From positions 186,001-250,000 of the forward strand of contig NZ_JAAXOX010000004.1 in NCBI RefSeq assembly GCF_012396125.1: a stretch of DNA of 64,000 nucleotides, read 5' to 3'. Positions within the stretch are counted from its first letter, which is position 1; each line of letters begins with the position of its first letter. The notes beneath the pieces were generated by a model. The model was not told the DNA's origin, did not search any database, and saw only the letters and a list, made by a program, of their open reading frames with translations. The translations under genes were made by a program, and so were the position numbers. The DNA comes from Cellulomonas denverensis. Its GTDB lineage: Bacteria; Actinomycetota; Actinomycetes; Actinomycetales; Cellulomonadaceae. Below, piece by piece: positions 43,071 to 51,829 of the stretch.

Positions 43071-44155
43071 GCCCAGCCCCCGGCGGTGCGGCGGGTGCGG
43101 CGGATCAGCCAGAAGAAGAACGGGCCGCCGACCAGCGCGGTGAGCATCCCGATCGGCAGGTCGGCGTAGGCCACCGCGGTGCGGGCGACCAGATCGGCAC
43201 CGGTGAGCAGCACCGCCCCGCCGAGCGCGGACAGCGGCACCAGCACCCGGTGGCCGGGGCCGAGCAGCATCCGGATCAGGTGCGGCACCACCAGCCCGAC
43301 GAAGGCGATGATCCCGCAGAACGCGACCGCCGCGGCGGTGAGCAGCGCCACCACCACGATGCTGACGATCCGCAGCCGCTCCACGTCCACCCCGACGTGC
43401 CGGGCCGCCCGTTCACCGAGCGCCAGCAGGTCCAGTCGCCGGGCCAGCAGCACCGCCGCCAGCACCCCGGCCAGCACCAGGGGCGCGACCACGCCGACAT
43501 AGGCCCACCGGGTGCCGTTCAGCGACCCGAGCTGCCAGAACACGATCTGCTCCCGGGACTGGGTGTCGCCCAGGAAGGTGAGGAAGGCGATCCCCGCGCC
43601 GCCGACCGCGTTCACCGCGACCCCGGTCAGCACCAGGGTGACCACCTCGGTCCGGCCGCCCGACCGGGCCAGCAGGTACACCAGGAAGGTCGCGGCCAGG
43701 CCCCCGCCGAAGGCCAGCACCGCGGTGGTGTACGCCCCGGCGAAGCTCAGTCCCCAGACGATGCCGGCACAGGCGGCCAACGCCGCACCGGAGGACACCC
43801 CGACCACCCCGGGATCGGCCAGCGGGTTGCCGAACACGCCCTGCATCACCGCACCGGCGGTGGCCAGCGCCGCACCCACCAGCATCGCCATCGCCACCCG
43901 CGGGAACCGGATGCTCCACAGCGCCGCGTCGCCGTTCGGGTGGCTGGGCAGCGGGAGCCAGTCCAGCCCGATCCGGTGCAGCACCGACCCGAGCACCTGC
44001 TCCGGCGGCACCCCGAGCTGCCCGGTGCCCGCACTGAGCACCCCGAGCACCAGCAGGGCCAGTACCAGGGCGGCGGTGACCGGGATCAGCCGGGACGGCC
44101 GGGTCCGAGGCAGCTCCGCGGCCGCGGTCGCCGGGCGGTCCAGGGTGGCGGTCAT
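43067..44155 (-). CDS. hmuU: Heme ABC importer permease
   Basis: This 362-residue protein of the FecCD/BtuC family has about ten membrane helices. Family blocks are LWSIRFPRVAMAMLVGAALA, QGVFGNPLADPGVVGVSSGA, the coupling-helix region GGTRxx-like LNGTRWAYVG, and IAFVGLVVPHLIRMLLGPGHR. ATG 44155 overlaps the hmuT stop by 4 bp; longer in-frame readings have no family sequence. It forms the heme channel with HmuV and receives heme from HmuT. Confidence 0.93.
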   Translation of the reverse strand: MTATLDRPATAAAELPRTRPSRLIPVTAALVLALLVLGVLSAGTGQLGVPPEQVLGSVLHRIGLDWLPLPSHPNGDAALWSIRFPRVAMAMLVGAALATAGAVMQGVFGNPLADPGVVGVSSGAALAACAGIVWGLSFAGAYTTAVLAFGGGLAATFLVYLLARSGGRTEVVTLVLTGVAVNAVGGAGIAFLTFLGDTQSREQIVFWQLGSLNGTRWAYVGVVAPLVLAGVLAAVLLARRLDLLALGERAARHVGVDVERLRIVSIVVVALLTAAAVAFCGIIAFVGLVVPHLIRMLLGPGHRVLVPLSALGGAVLLTGADLVARTAVAYADLPIGMLTALVGGPFFFWLIRRTRRTAGGWA

Positions 44156-45258
44156 GCCGACTCCGGCGCGTAGAACGCCCGGGCCAGCGCGTCCAGGGTG
44201 TCCGCGGTCGCCGGGCCGAAGCCGAGCAGCTGGGTGTCGGCCATGTCGACGATCCGGCGGTGTTCCCCGGCCGGGGTCTGGGCCACCGCCGGCACCTGCT
44301 CCAGCAGTCCGTCCACCCCGCCCACCGACTCCAGGCCGTGGGTCATCACCAGGATCAGGTCGGGTGCGGCGGCGATCAGGCCCTCGTCGGTGATCGGGCG
44401 CATCCCCTGCCAGCCGATCTCGGTGGCGACGTCGACCGCACCCAGCGAGGTGATCAGCGAATCGGCGCCGGAGCCGGTGCCGAACATGTAATAGACCCCG
44501 GCGGTGCCGCGCAGGTAGAGGAAGACCACCCGCAGCCGGTCGGCCGGGTCGCTCGGGGCGAGCCGGCCGATCTGCTCGGTGACCCGGTCGATCTCGGCCT
44601 GGGTCCGGCTGATCAGCTCGGCACCGGCCTCCGGCAGGCCGACGGCGGCGGCGACCTGCTCGATCAGAGTGGCCACGGTGTCCAGGCTGCGGTGGGAGTC
44701 GACCACCACCACCGGGATCCCGGCGTCGCGCATCTGCAGCACGACGTCCCAGGGACCGAGGGTGGTGTCGGTGATGATCAGGGTCGGCGCCAGGTCGAGG
44801 ATCGCCTCGCCGGTCAGCTCGTGGCCGTTGCTGGTGACCAGCGGCTTGTCCGCGATCTCCGGGAAGTCCGAGGAGGTGTCCCGGCCCACCACGCTGTCGC
44901 CCAGCCCGAGCTCGTAGACGATCCGGGAGGTGGAGCCGTACAGGTCGAGGGCCAGGATCCGGCTGGTGTCGGTGACGGTGACCTCGGTGCCCTGGGCGTC
45001 GGTGACGGTGGCGGGCAGGGCGGGTGCGGGGTCGGCGGTGACCGGCCGGACCGGGTCGGCCGCCGAGACCGCGGTGGTCGGCCCGGTGTACTCCCGGGGG
45101 TGGTCCAGCGGGGTGAGGCTGTCCAGGGCGGGCCGGTCGGCGGCGGCCACCGGGTCGGCGCTGCCGGCGGTGCCGGTGAGCGAGCACCCCGCGAGCGCCA
45201 GGGACAGGGTCAGGACGACCGGTGCCAGGGCGCGACGGAACCACGTGAAACGGGACAT
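44152..45258 (-). CDS. hmuT: Heme-binding lipoprotein of ABC importer
   Basis: This 368-residue periplasmic-binding-protein-type lipoprotein has a signal peptide and lipobox (ALAGC, Cys24). A long linker (~25-80) is followed by the TroA-like two-lobe fold: ILALDLYGSTSRIVYELGLGDSVVG (as two blocks), TSNGHELTGEAILDLAPTLI, a central helix and IVDMADTQLLGFGPATADTL. The His in GHELTGE and a Tyr in GVYYMFG are likely heme ligands by comparison with HmuT. It is the first gene of the operon, whose promoter overlaps an iron-responsive DtxR-type box. The ribosome site is CAGGAG, about 11 nt upstream. Confidence 0.9.
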   Translation of the reverse strand: MSRFTWFRRALAPVVLTLSLALAGCSLTGTAGSADPVAAADRPALDSLTPLDHPREYTGPTTAVSAADPVRPVTADPAPALPATVTDAQGTEVTVTDTSRILALDLYGSTSRIVYELGLGDSVVGRDTSSDFPEIADKPLVTSNGHELTGEAILDLAPTLIITDTTLGPWDVVLQMRDAGIPVVVVDSHRSLDTVATLIEQVAAAVGLPEAGAELISRTQAEIDRVTEQIGRLAPSDPADRLRVVFLYLRGTAGVYYMFGTGSGADSLITSLGAVDVATEIGWQGMRPITDEGLIAAAPDLILVMTHGLESVGGVDGLLEQVPAVAQTPAGEHRRIVDMADTQLLGFGPATADTLDALARAFYAPESA

Positions 45259-45281
45259 AGGTGGACGAACTCCTGAGTGAG

Positions 45282-45300
45282 GAAGGCACGCCTAACCTAA
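45282..45300 (-). promoter_or_regulatory. DtxR/IdeR-type iron box
   Basis: On the minus strand TTAGGTTAGGCGTGCCTTC matches 14 of 19 positions of the DtxR/IdeR consensus, with a perfect left half. It covers the -10 hexamer of the hmuT promoter, so iron-loaded repressor would block initiation. Confidence 0.75.
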
Positions 45301-45322
45301 GTGAGGGCACCCTTAGAAACAA
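45294..45322 (-). promoter_or_regulatory. Promoter of the hmuT heme operon
   Basis: On the minus strand -35 TTGTTT (complement of 45317-45322), a 17-bp spacer and -10 TAGGTT (complement of 45294-45299). Expected start near 45287, about 30 nt before the hmuT ATG. Confidence 0.7.
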
Positions 45323-45346
45323 GGGTGAACCGGTCACGGAACGACG

Positions 45347-45379
45347 ACGGCCCGCCGGGAGGACTCCCCGGCGGGCCGT
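45347..45379 (-). terminator. Hairpin terminator after the DUF5997 gene
   Basis: Perfect 13-bp stem (ACGGCCCGCCGGG at 45347-45359, complement at 45367-45379) with a 7-nt loop, lying just after the stop at 45392. It also insulates the hmu operon promoter from read-through. Confidence 0.8.
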
Positions 45380-45391
45380 ACCGACACCGTC

Positions 45392-45781
45392 TCAGCGCTG
45401 CTGGTCGCGCTCCTTGAGCCGCTGCTCCTCGCGCTTGACCTCGGCGAAGCTGGCCCGCTCCCGGTGCAGCCACTCCGGCGCCTCGGCGATGATCGCGTCG
45501 ATCTGCTCGGTGGTCAGCGGGTCGGTCAGCCCGGCCCTGGCCAGCCCGGACATCGACACCCGCAGCCGGGCGGCGACCACCTGGCGCGGGTGCGGCCCGG
45601 TCCGGCGCAGCTCGGTCAGCCACTGCGGCGGGTTCTGCTGCCACTCGTCGAGCTGGTCGCGGGACACCGGCCCGGCCTGGAACTCCGCCGGGGTGGCGGG
45701 CAGGTACACGCCGAGCTTGGCCGCGGCGGTGGCGGGCTTCATGGTCTGGGTCGCGCGGGCACGACGGGGCTGCGAGGTCAC
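45392..45781 (-). CDS. DUF5997 family protein
   Basis: This 129-residue protein starts at GTG 45781; TATCCT lies 6 nt upstream, which suggests a leaderless transcript. It contains the family hallmark QTMKPATAAAKLGVYLPATP followed by FQAGPVSRDQLDEW and a basic C-terminal helix (KREEQRLKERDQQR). It is a small cytosolic conserved actinobacterial protein with no known function. The neighbouring oxidoreductase gene ends 20 bp upstream. Confidence 0.82.
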   Translation of the reverse strand: MTSQPRRARATQTMKPATAAAKLGVYLPATPAEFQAGPVSRDQLDEWQQNPPQWLTELRRTGPHPRQVVAARLRVSMSGLARAGLTDPLTTEQIDAIIAEAPEWLHRERASFAEVKREEQRLKERDQQR

Positions 45782-45793
45782 CCGCCCAGGATA
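45781..45793 (-). promoter_or_regulatory. -10 element of probable leaderless DUF5997-gene transcript
   Basis: TATCCT (complement of 45788-45793), 6-nt spacer, GTG at 45781, all within the 20-bp intergenic gap. Confidence 0.5.
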
Positions 45794-45801
45794 CGGACAC
45801 C

Positions 45802-47088
45802 TCAGGCGCCGAGCAGCCGCCGCACCTCCCGGGCCGCCGCCCGCCCGGCCCGGTTCGCCCCGACCGTGCTGGCACTCGGGCCGTAGCCGACCAGCTGGAC
45901 CCGCGGATCGGCCACCGCCCGGGTGCCGGCCAGTTCGATCCCGCCGTTGCGGTGCCGCAGCCGCAGCGGCGCCAGGTGATCGACCGCCGGGCGGAACCCG
46001 GTCGCCCACAGCACCACGTCGGCCCGCACGTGCTCGGGCCCGTCGATCCAGCCCTCGGCGACCGGCCCCGGCGCCCAGCGTGCACCGTCAGGCACCAGCC
46101 GCTCGAACACCGGCCGGGCCAGCAGCACGCCGGCGTCGATCCCGGCCCGGTACTCCGGGGTCAGCGACAGGCCGGTGGCGGACACGATGCTGGCCGGCGG
46201 CCGGCCTTCCCGGGTCCGCTGCTCCACCCGCGCCACCGCCTCGCGGCCCAGCTCCGGGGAGAACGCCGCGTCCACCCACTCCGGTGGCCGCCGGGTGACC
46301 CAGGTGGTGGAGCGGGCGACCGGGTGGATCGCCAGCAGGTGCTGCACCGCCGAGGTCCCACCGCCGACCACGATCACGTCCCGGCCGGTGAAGTCCTCCG
46401 GCCTGCGGTAGTCCCGGGTGTGCAGCTGGGTCCCGGCGAAGTCGCGCTGCCCCGGGTAGACCGGCCAGAACGGCCGGGTCCAGGTGCCGGTGGCATTCAC
46501 CAGCGCCCGGGTCAGCCAGGTCCGGCGCACCCGGCGCGGTGCGGTCGGCACCGCGGGCAGCGCCGGGGTCGCGGCGCGCGGCGACCGGACCCGACCCGTC
46601 CCGGCACCCCAGCCCAGCGGATCGCCCGGCTCCGGCACCGGCACTCCGGCCGCCGGCGCGGACACCGGACCGACCGGGGTGCCGGAGCGGTCCACGGTCT
46701 CGACGGCGAGCCGGCCGCCATCCACCTCGCGCACCGTGCGCACCTGCACCGGCCGCCGCACCCGCAGCCCTTCCTCGGCCTCGAACTCGCCGAAGTAGCC
46801 GGGCAGCGCCTCGGCGGCCGGCTGGTCCGGTGCGAAGGCGGGCATCGGGCGGTTGGGCAGCTCGTACACGCTGTGCACGGTGCGCATGGTCAGGGTCGGC
46901 CACCGCTCCCGCCAGGCACCGCCCGGACCGTCGGCGGCATCCAGCACCACGAAGGTCGGCGCACCCGGCGCCGGGTCGTCCACCGGACTGAAGCCGGAGC
47001 GGCGCAGGTGGGCGGCGGCGGACAGTCCGGCCTGCCCGGCCCCGATGACCACCACATCCACGGAGCGCAGGTCGTCGTCAGGTGCCAT
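45802..47088 (-). CDS. FAD-dependent monooxygenase/oxidoreductase, FMO-like
   Basis: This 428-residue flavoprotein has the N-terminal FAD motif VVVIGAGQAGLSAAAHL, the block GGAWRERWPTLTMRTVHSVYELP typical of CzcO-like FMO/YUCCA-type proteins, a second nucleotide motif VIVVGGGTSAVQHLLAI, and the C-terminal ATGFRPAVDHLAPL. Family members use NADPH and O2 to oxygenate small nucleophiles, or act as plain oxidoreductases; the substrate is unknown. Residues ~130-200 form a Pro/Gly-rich insertion not expected in the core fold. ATG 47088 lacks a strong ribosome site. Confidence 0.82.
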   Translation of the reverse strand: MAPDDDLRSVDVVVIGAGQAGLSAAAHLRRSGFSPVDDPAPGAPTFVVLDAADGPGGAWRERWPTLTMRTVHSVYELPNRPMPAFAPDQPAAEALPGYFGEFEAEEGLRVRRPVQVRTVREVDGGRLAVETVDRSGTPVGPVSAPAAGVPVPEPGDPLGWGAGTGRVRSPRAATPALPAVPTAPRRVRRTWLTRALVNATGTWTRPFWPVYPGQRDFAGTQLHTRDYRRPEDFTGRDVIVVGGGTSAVQHLLAIHPVARSTTWVTRRPPEWVDAAFSPELGREAVARVEQRTREGRPPASIVSATGLSLTPEYRAGIDAGVLLARPVFERLVPDGARWAPGPVAEGWIDGPEHVRADVVLWATGFRPAVDHLAPLRLRHRNGGIELAGTRAVADPRVQLVGYGPSASTVGANRAGRAAAREVRRLLGA

Positions 47089-47124
47089 GTCCGGTGAACG
47101 CCGCGGATCGGCGGGGCGTTCCCG

Positions 47125-49443
47125 TCAGCACACCATCGTGGGGGACGGCACATCCGCGGCCAGCACGTCCCGGGCGGTCGCGGCCAGGCTCGACCCGGCG
47201 GGCAGGGTGCGGAGGGCGTCCCGGATCGCGTCCCGGTCGCCGGCGGCCAGCGCGCGGTGCATCCGGTACCAGGGCAGCAGCACCGGCGCGACCGCGCGGC
47301 CGAACTGCTCCTCGACCACCACCCAGTCCTCGGGCGGGTGGACCCGGGACTGCATCAGCCAGCACTCCAGCGCGGTGCTGAGCTGGCCGAGCTCGACCAG
47401 GCGCATGCCCTCCCGCCACAGTGCCCGGTCCGCCGCCCGGCTCTCCTCCGGATCGCGGCGGTGGGCGACGGCGGCCTCGGCCAGCGGCATCAGCGCGCCG
47501 ATCGCCGGATCGAACCGGGGCGGCATGGACCGCAGCTCGGCCAGCAGCTCACCCGCCGTGTCCAGGTCGCCGAGCTGGGCCCGGATCGGCACCGCCAGGG
47601 ACAGCGCCCGCCGGTAGAACGGGTCCTCGACCGCCCCGGACACCCCGAACCGCAGCACGGTGGACGCCGCGATCCACGCCTGGTCCAGCCGCCCGGAGAC
47701 GTACAGCACCTCGGTCAGCACGCTCCCGTGCACCCGGATCCCGGCCGGATCCAGGTCCGAGCACGCCTCGGCCATCAGCTCGCGGGACCGGCGCTCGACC
47801 CCGGCCAGGTCGCCCATCCGCAGCAGGGCGATCGAGTGCAGCCCGGCCAGCCACCGGCCCAGCGTCCCGCCGTATCCGGCCTCGGCACCCCGCCGGACCA
47901 GCGGCAGCGCCAGGTCCGGGCGGCCGACATCCAGCAGGGCGCCGATCAGGGCGGTCAGCAGCAAGCCCGAGTGCCGCCCCTCGCCCCGGGGGGTGGCGGC
48001 CCGCAGATACGGTTCGAGCGGCCGGCCGGTGCTGACCAGCTGCCACACCCGGTCCCGCACCGACGACAGTTCCACCACCGGCCGCAGGTCGGCCTCGTGC
48101 CGCTGTTCCTCGGCGGCGGCCCCGGCCAGGTCCCCGGCGGACCGGAGCCAGCGCAGGTGCTGCAGCCGGAACAGGGCCCGGTCCAACGGGGCGTCGCCGT
48201 CCGACAGCACGGTCCGGGCGAACACCTCGGCGACCTCCGGGCCGGCCGGGCGGCGGCTGAGCAGTGGCAGGTAGCACAGCGCCAGCGGGACCGACGGCTC
48301 CGCGCGCCACGCGGCGGCCAGCGCGGACTCCTCGGCGACCTCCTGCTCGGTGATCCGGGCAGCCACCGCGGCGATCCAGCGGGCACCCAGTCCCCCGTCG
48401 TGCGACCGCGGGTCCAGCAGCGCGTCCAGGCCCGGGCGCTGGTGCACGTCCGGGTGTGCGGCCCGGATCCCGGCGGCCCGCGCACGGTCCACGATCGCCG
48501 CCCGCCGGGCCTCGTCGAGCCCCAGGCGCAGTGCCGAGGCGAGCGCCGGCGGCGAGACGGTGAACAGCACCTCCCCGTCGGGCTCCGGTGAGCTGATCAC
48601 CCGGCCGCGGTCCACCAGGCCGAGCAGCACCTCGGTGGGCACCACCCGGCACCCGGCGTCCCGCTCCACCGGACCGATCGCGGCCAGCACCTCCAAGGCG
48701 TCGAGCTCCGCCGGGGTGTGCCGGGGCACGAACACGGCGGCGACCAGGTCCGGCGGCACCGCGTCCAGTGCCGCGGTGATCCGCCAGCGGCCGTCGTCCA
48801 GCCCGATCGCACCGGCGTGCCGCGCCGCGTCCAGCACGGCGGCGGCCGCCCGCGGGTTGCCTGCCGCCCGGGCGGAGACCGCCGCGAGCAGCGGGACGTC
48901 CGCCGGTGCGCCGAGGACGGCGTGGGCCAGCTGGGACATCGAGGTGAAGCCCAGCGGGCGCAGCTCCACCTCGGCCGGCACCCGGTCGGCGAGCAGGGCG
49001 CCGACCGCCGCCGCCCCGGCGCCCAGCACCCGGCGCCCACCCGCCGTGGCCACCAGGGCCGCGGACCCGGCCGCCAGGGCATCGCGCACGACCACCGCGC
49101 TGCCCGGGTCGAGCAGGTGCAGGTCGTCCACCAGCAGGAAGGAGCGCGGGTCGGCCAGTGCGCCGGCGAGCCACCCGGCGAGCTCGGGGCGGGAGGCGTC
49201 GCGCAGCACGGGCGGCAGCTCGGGGTGCGCGACCAGGGCGGACCGGTCCTCGGCACCGCTCGCCCGCAGGACCAGCACCGGGTGCCCCTGCGCGGTGAGC
49301 CGGTCGGCCAGCGCCGCCAGGACGGTGCTGCGCCCGGAACCGTCGTCGCCGCGGATCAGCACGTCCCGGCCGAGCCCGAGCCAGGAGTCGATCGCGGCGA
49401 GTGTCCGATCGGCGTCACGGAGCAGATCACGATCACGGCGCAT
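47125..49443 (-). CDS. Large STAND/MalT-like ATPase without DNA-binding domain, Arg in Walker A (copy 1)
   Basis: The protein has 772 residues from ATG 49443 (GAGG ends 6 nt upstream; ATG 49449 is too close to it). The N-terminal P-loop is GDDGSGRST (residues 32-40), where Arg replaces the usual Lys, and a Walker B-like LLVDDLHLL is at ~103-111. The rest is helical and repeat-like (TPR-type), as in MalT/LuxR-family regulators, but no C-terminal helix-turn-helix is present. A paralog at 49620-51608 has the same altered P-loop. It may be a degenerate signalling ATPase or a chaperone-like regulator; I cannot assign a partner. Confidence 0.7.
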   Translation of the reverse strand: MRRDRDLLRDADRTLAAIDSWLGLGRDVLIRGDDGSGRSTVLAALADRLTAQGHPVLVLRASGAEDRSALVAHPELPPVLRDASRPELAGWLAGALADPRSFLLVDDLHLLDPGSAVVVRDALAAGSAALVATAGGRRVLGAGAAAVGALLADRVPAEVELRPLGFTSMSQLAHAVLGAPADVPLLAAVSARAAGNPRAAAAVLDAARHAGAIGLDDGRWRITAALDAVPPDLVAAVFVPRHTPAELDALEVLAAIGPVERDAGCRVVPTEVLLGLVDRGRVISSPEPDGEVLFTVSPPALASALRLGLDEARRAAIVDRARAAGIRAAHPDVHQRPGLDALLDPRSHDGGLGARWIAAVAARITEQEVAEESALAAAWRAEPSVPLALCYLPLLSRRPAGPEVAEVFARTVLSDGDAPLDRALFRLQHLRWLRSAGDLAGAAAEEQRHEADLRPVVELSSVRDRVWQLVSTGRPLEPYLRAATPRGEGRHSGLLLTALIGALLDVGRPDLALPLVRRGAEAGYGGTLGRWLAGLHSIALLRMGDLAGVERRSRELMAEACSDLDPAGIRVHGSVLTEVLYVSGRLDQAWIAASTVLRFGVSGAVEDPFYRRALSLAVPIRAQLGDLDTAGELLAELRSMPPRFDPAIGALMPLAEAAVAHRRDPEESRAADRALWREGMRLVELGQLSTALECWLMQSRVHPPEDWVVVEEQFGRAVAPVLLPWYRMHRALAAGDRDAIRDALRTLPAGSSLAATARDVLAADVPSPTMVC

Positions 49444-49619
49444 GGGCATCCTCAGGGGTACGGCGGCGAGCAGGGGCGGCCACAGTACGGAGGCGCGGCG
49501 GGATCCGGCCGCCGAGATCTAGGACTAAGGGCCCTTGACAGTCTGATTGAGCAGTCAATGAACCCGATGAGGGGTCAGCCGGGGCTGCGATAGGGGTCGC
49601 GGCACCGGCCGCTGAGTGG
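49444..49619. other. Intergenic gap between the two ATPase paralogs
   Basis: The 176-bp gap contains an imperfect inverted repeat at 49535-49558 (TTGACAG ... CAGTCAA). It could be an operator for the downstream (leftward) ATPase gene. No well-spaced -10 was identified for either strand. Confidence 0.4.
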
Positions 49620-51608
49620 TCAGGCCGACAGCTCCGCAGCACCGGCCAGGTCCGCCGCCGAGGGCAGCAGATCCGCCGCCACCGGGACCGGCGCCAGCGC
49701 GTCGTCGGCGACCGGCAGCGACCGCAGCTCGGCCACCAGTTCCGAGGCACCCACCGGGTCGCCGATCCGGGACCGGGCGGCGGCGGCCAGGGACAGCGAC
49801 CGCCGGTGGAACGGCTCCGCCGCGACTCCACGGCTGCCCAGGTGCAGGGCGGCGCCGGCCGCGGCCCACGCCTCCTCGGCCCGCCCCTGGCGCAGCAACG
49901 ACTCGGCCAGCACACTGGCCTGCACCCGGATCCCGACGGCGTCCAGCCCCTCGCAGGCGGCGGACAACAGCTCCCGGGACCGCGCGCCGGCCTCCTCCAC
50001 CTCACCCAGCTGCACCAGCGCGAGCCCGTACAGCCCGGACAGCTGGTGACCGAACACCCGCGAGATCGCGCCCGGCCGGTCCGACTCGGCGAACACCACC
50101 GCCTCCTCCGGGCGGCCCGCCTCGACCAGCGCACCGACCAGCGACACCACCGTCAGCACGGCACCGAGGCCCTGCTCCAATGGCGGGACCCGGTCCAGCA
50201 CCTCGTCCACCGAACACCCGGCGACCAGCCGCTCGCGCTGCCGCCGCAGCTCCACCAGCGGCGCCAGGTCGGCCGCGTGCCGCCGGGCGAGCTCGTCGGC
50301 GACGGCGGTGGACCGCTCGGTGGCCCGGGACCAGGCCAACTGGTCCGCCCGGAACAGCGCGCGCTCGGCCGGGTCGTCGGCCTCGGTCACCGGCGTGCAG
50401 CGGAACACCTGCGCCAGGTCATCATCGGCCGGCCGGCGGGTCAGCAGGTCCAGATACGGCCGGGCGGTGTGCACCGACGGGTCGGTCAGCCAGGCCGCAC
50501 GCCGCGCCGCCACCCGGGCGATCTCGTGCTCCTCGATCTGCGCGGCCAGTCCGGCCAGCCACTCCGCACCTGCCTCGGTGTGCTCGGGCCCGGAGACGAA
50601 CAGCGCCTCCAGCGGGGCCGGCCGGCCGAGGTCGGTCCGGCGCAGCCGCGGGTCGACCGCCCCGGCACGCTCGGCCAGCTCCGCCCGGCGCTGCTCGCTC
50701 AGCCCGGTGCGCAGCGCGGTGGCCAGCGCCGGGGGCGAGACCACCAGGCAGCGGGTGCCGTGGGCGTCCCGGGACCGGACCACCCGGCCACGTTCGGCCA
50801 GGTCGTGCAGCACCTCGGGTGTCAGCAGCCGCTCGGCGGCGTCCAGCGGCAGCGGGCCCGCGGCGGACAGCAGTTCCAGCGCATCGACCTCGGCGGCGGT
50901 CATCCGGGGCACGAAGGCGTTCACCACCGGGTCCAGCGGCACCTGCTCCACCGCACCGACGCTGCGCCAGCGCCCGCCCTCGGACTCGATCGCACCGGTG
51001 TACCGGGCACCGTCCACCAGCGCCGCGGCCACCCGCGGGTTGCCGGCCGACCGGGCAGCCACCGAGGCGACCAGCGGCAGGTCACCGGGCCCGCCCAGGG
51101 CGTCACCGACCAACCGGGCGAGGGAGGCCAGGCCCAGCGGGCGGATCCGGACGTCGGCGGGTGCCCGCTCGGCAACCACCGCGGCGATGAAGCAGTCGCC
51201 CTCCGGCTCCACCCGGCGGCCCGCGGCGCTGAGCACCAGGCCGGCGCCGGTCCGGGTCAACGCCTGGCGCACGGTCTCGGCGCTGCCCCGGTCCAGCCGG
51301 TCGGCGTCGTCGATCACCAGCGTGGCGCCCGGCCCGGAGAGCTCCTCGACCAACCAGTTCACCTGCTCCAGGCAGGAGGCGGTGGCCAGCGTGGGCGGGA
51401 ACGACGGGTGGGCCAGCAGGGTGGCGTTCTCCCGGGGCCCGGCGGCCCGGAGCGTCACCACCCGGGCCCCACGATCGGTCATCCGGTCGGCCACGGCACG
51501 CAGCACCGTGCTGCGGCCGGAGCCGTCGTCACCGCGGACGACGACGTCCCGGCCCAGGGTTCGCCAGGACTCGACAGCATCGACAACGAGTTCGAGATCT
51601 CGGAGCAC
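49620..51608 (-). CDS. Large STAND/MalT-like ATPase without DNA-binding domain, Arg in Walker A (copy 2)
   Basis: The protein has 662 residues from GTG 51608, chosen because GAGG lies 8 nt upstream and the sequence then aligns with copy 1; GTG 51617 is an alternative. The P-loop is GDDGSGRST (about 26-34) and the Walker B-like segment is TLVIDDADRL. Corresponding blocks with copy 1 include AGNPR, FVPR-T-AE-DALE and VVSPPALATALR. Copy 2 is about 110 residues shorter at the C-terminus. Neither copy has a helix-turn-helix. The two are diverged tandem paralogs, both leftward, and are divergent from mshD. Confidence 0.7.
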   Translation of the reverse strand: MLRDLELVVDAVESWRTLGRDVVVRGDDGSGRSTVLRAVADRMTDRGARVVTLRAAGPRENATLLAHPSFPPTLATASCLEQVNWLVEELSGPGATLVIDDADRLDRGSAETVRQALTRTGAGLVLSAAGRRVEPEGDCFIAAVVAERAPADVRIRPLGLASLARLVGDALGGPGDLPLVASVAARSAGNPRVAAALVDGARYTGAIESEGGRWRSVGAVEQVPLDPVVNAFVPRMTAAEVDALELLSAAGPLPLDAAERLLTPEVLHDLAERGRVVRSRDAHGTRCLVVSPPALATALRTGLSEQRRAELAERAGAVDPRLRRTDLGRPAPLEALFVSGPEHTEAGAEWLAGLAAQIEEHEIARVAARRAAWLTDPSVHTARPYLDLLTRRPADDDLAQVFRCTPVTEADDPAERALFRADQLAWSRATERSTAVADELARRHAADLAPLVELRRQRERLVAGCSVDEVLDRVPPLEQGLGAVLTVVSLVGALVEAGRPEEAVVFAESDRPGAISRVFGHQLSGLYGLALVQLGEVEEAGARSRELLSAACEGLDAVGIRVQASVLAESLLRQGRAEEAWAAAGAALHLGSRGVAAEPFHRRSLSLAAAARSRIGDPVGASELVAELRSLPVADDALAPVPVAADLLPSAADLAGAAELSA

Positions 51609-51816
51609 GCGGGGCACCTCAGTCGGGCGGACAGGGGCGATCGCCCGGTGGACGAGCGATCCGCACCACCCTAGGAAGCGGCCGGCGATCGTGCCGGTCA
51701 CCGGTACCGCCCGGCGCCCGCCCGAGTACGCCCTCGCCGCCAACCCCGCACCATCGGCCCGGAACTGAGTACGTCCTGTCCTGATTTCAGCGATATGCAC
51801 CCCTGACCGCACCTGA

Positions 51817-51829
51817 TAGGCATGTGCCA
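51817..51829 (+). promoter_or_regulatory. -10-like element before mshD
   Basis: TAGGCA at 51817-51822, 6-nt spacer, ATG at 51829. The hexamer lacks the final T, so this is a weaker leaderless candidate. Confidence 0.35.

Noticed and set aside
49535..49563. Plus-strand promoter with a perfect TTGACA
   Set aside because: The hexamer 17 bp downstream is ATGAAC, with no TANNNT, and no rightward gene begins within 2 kb.
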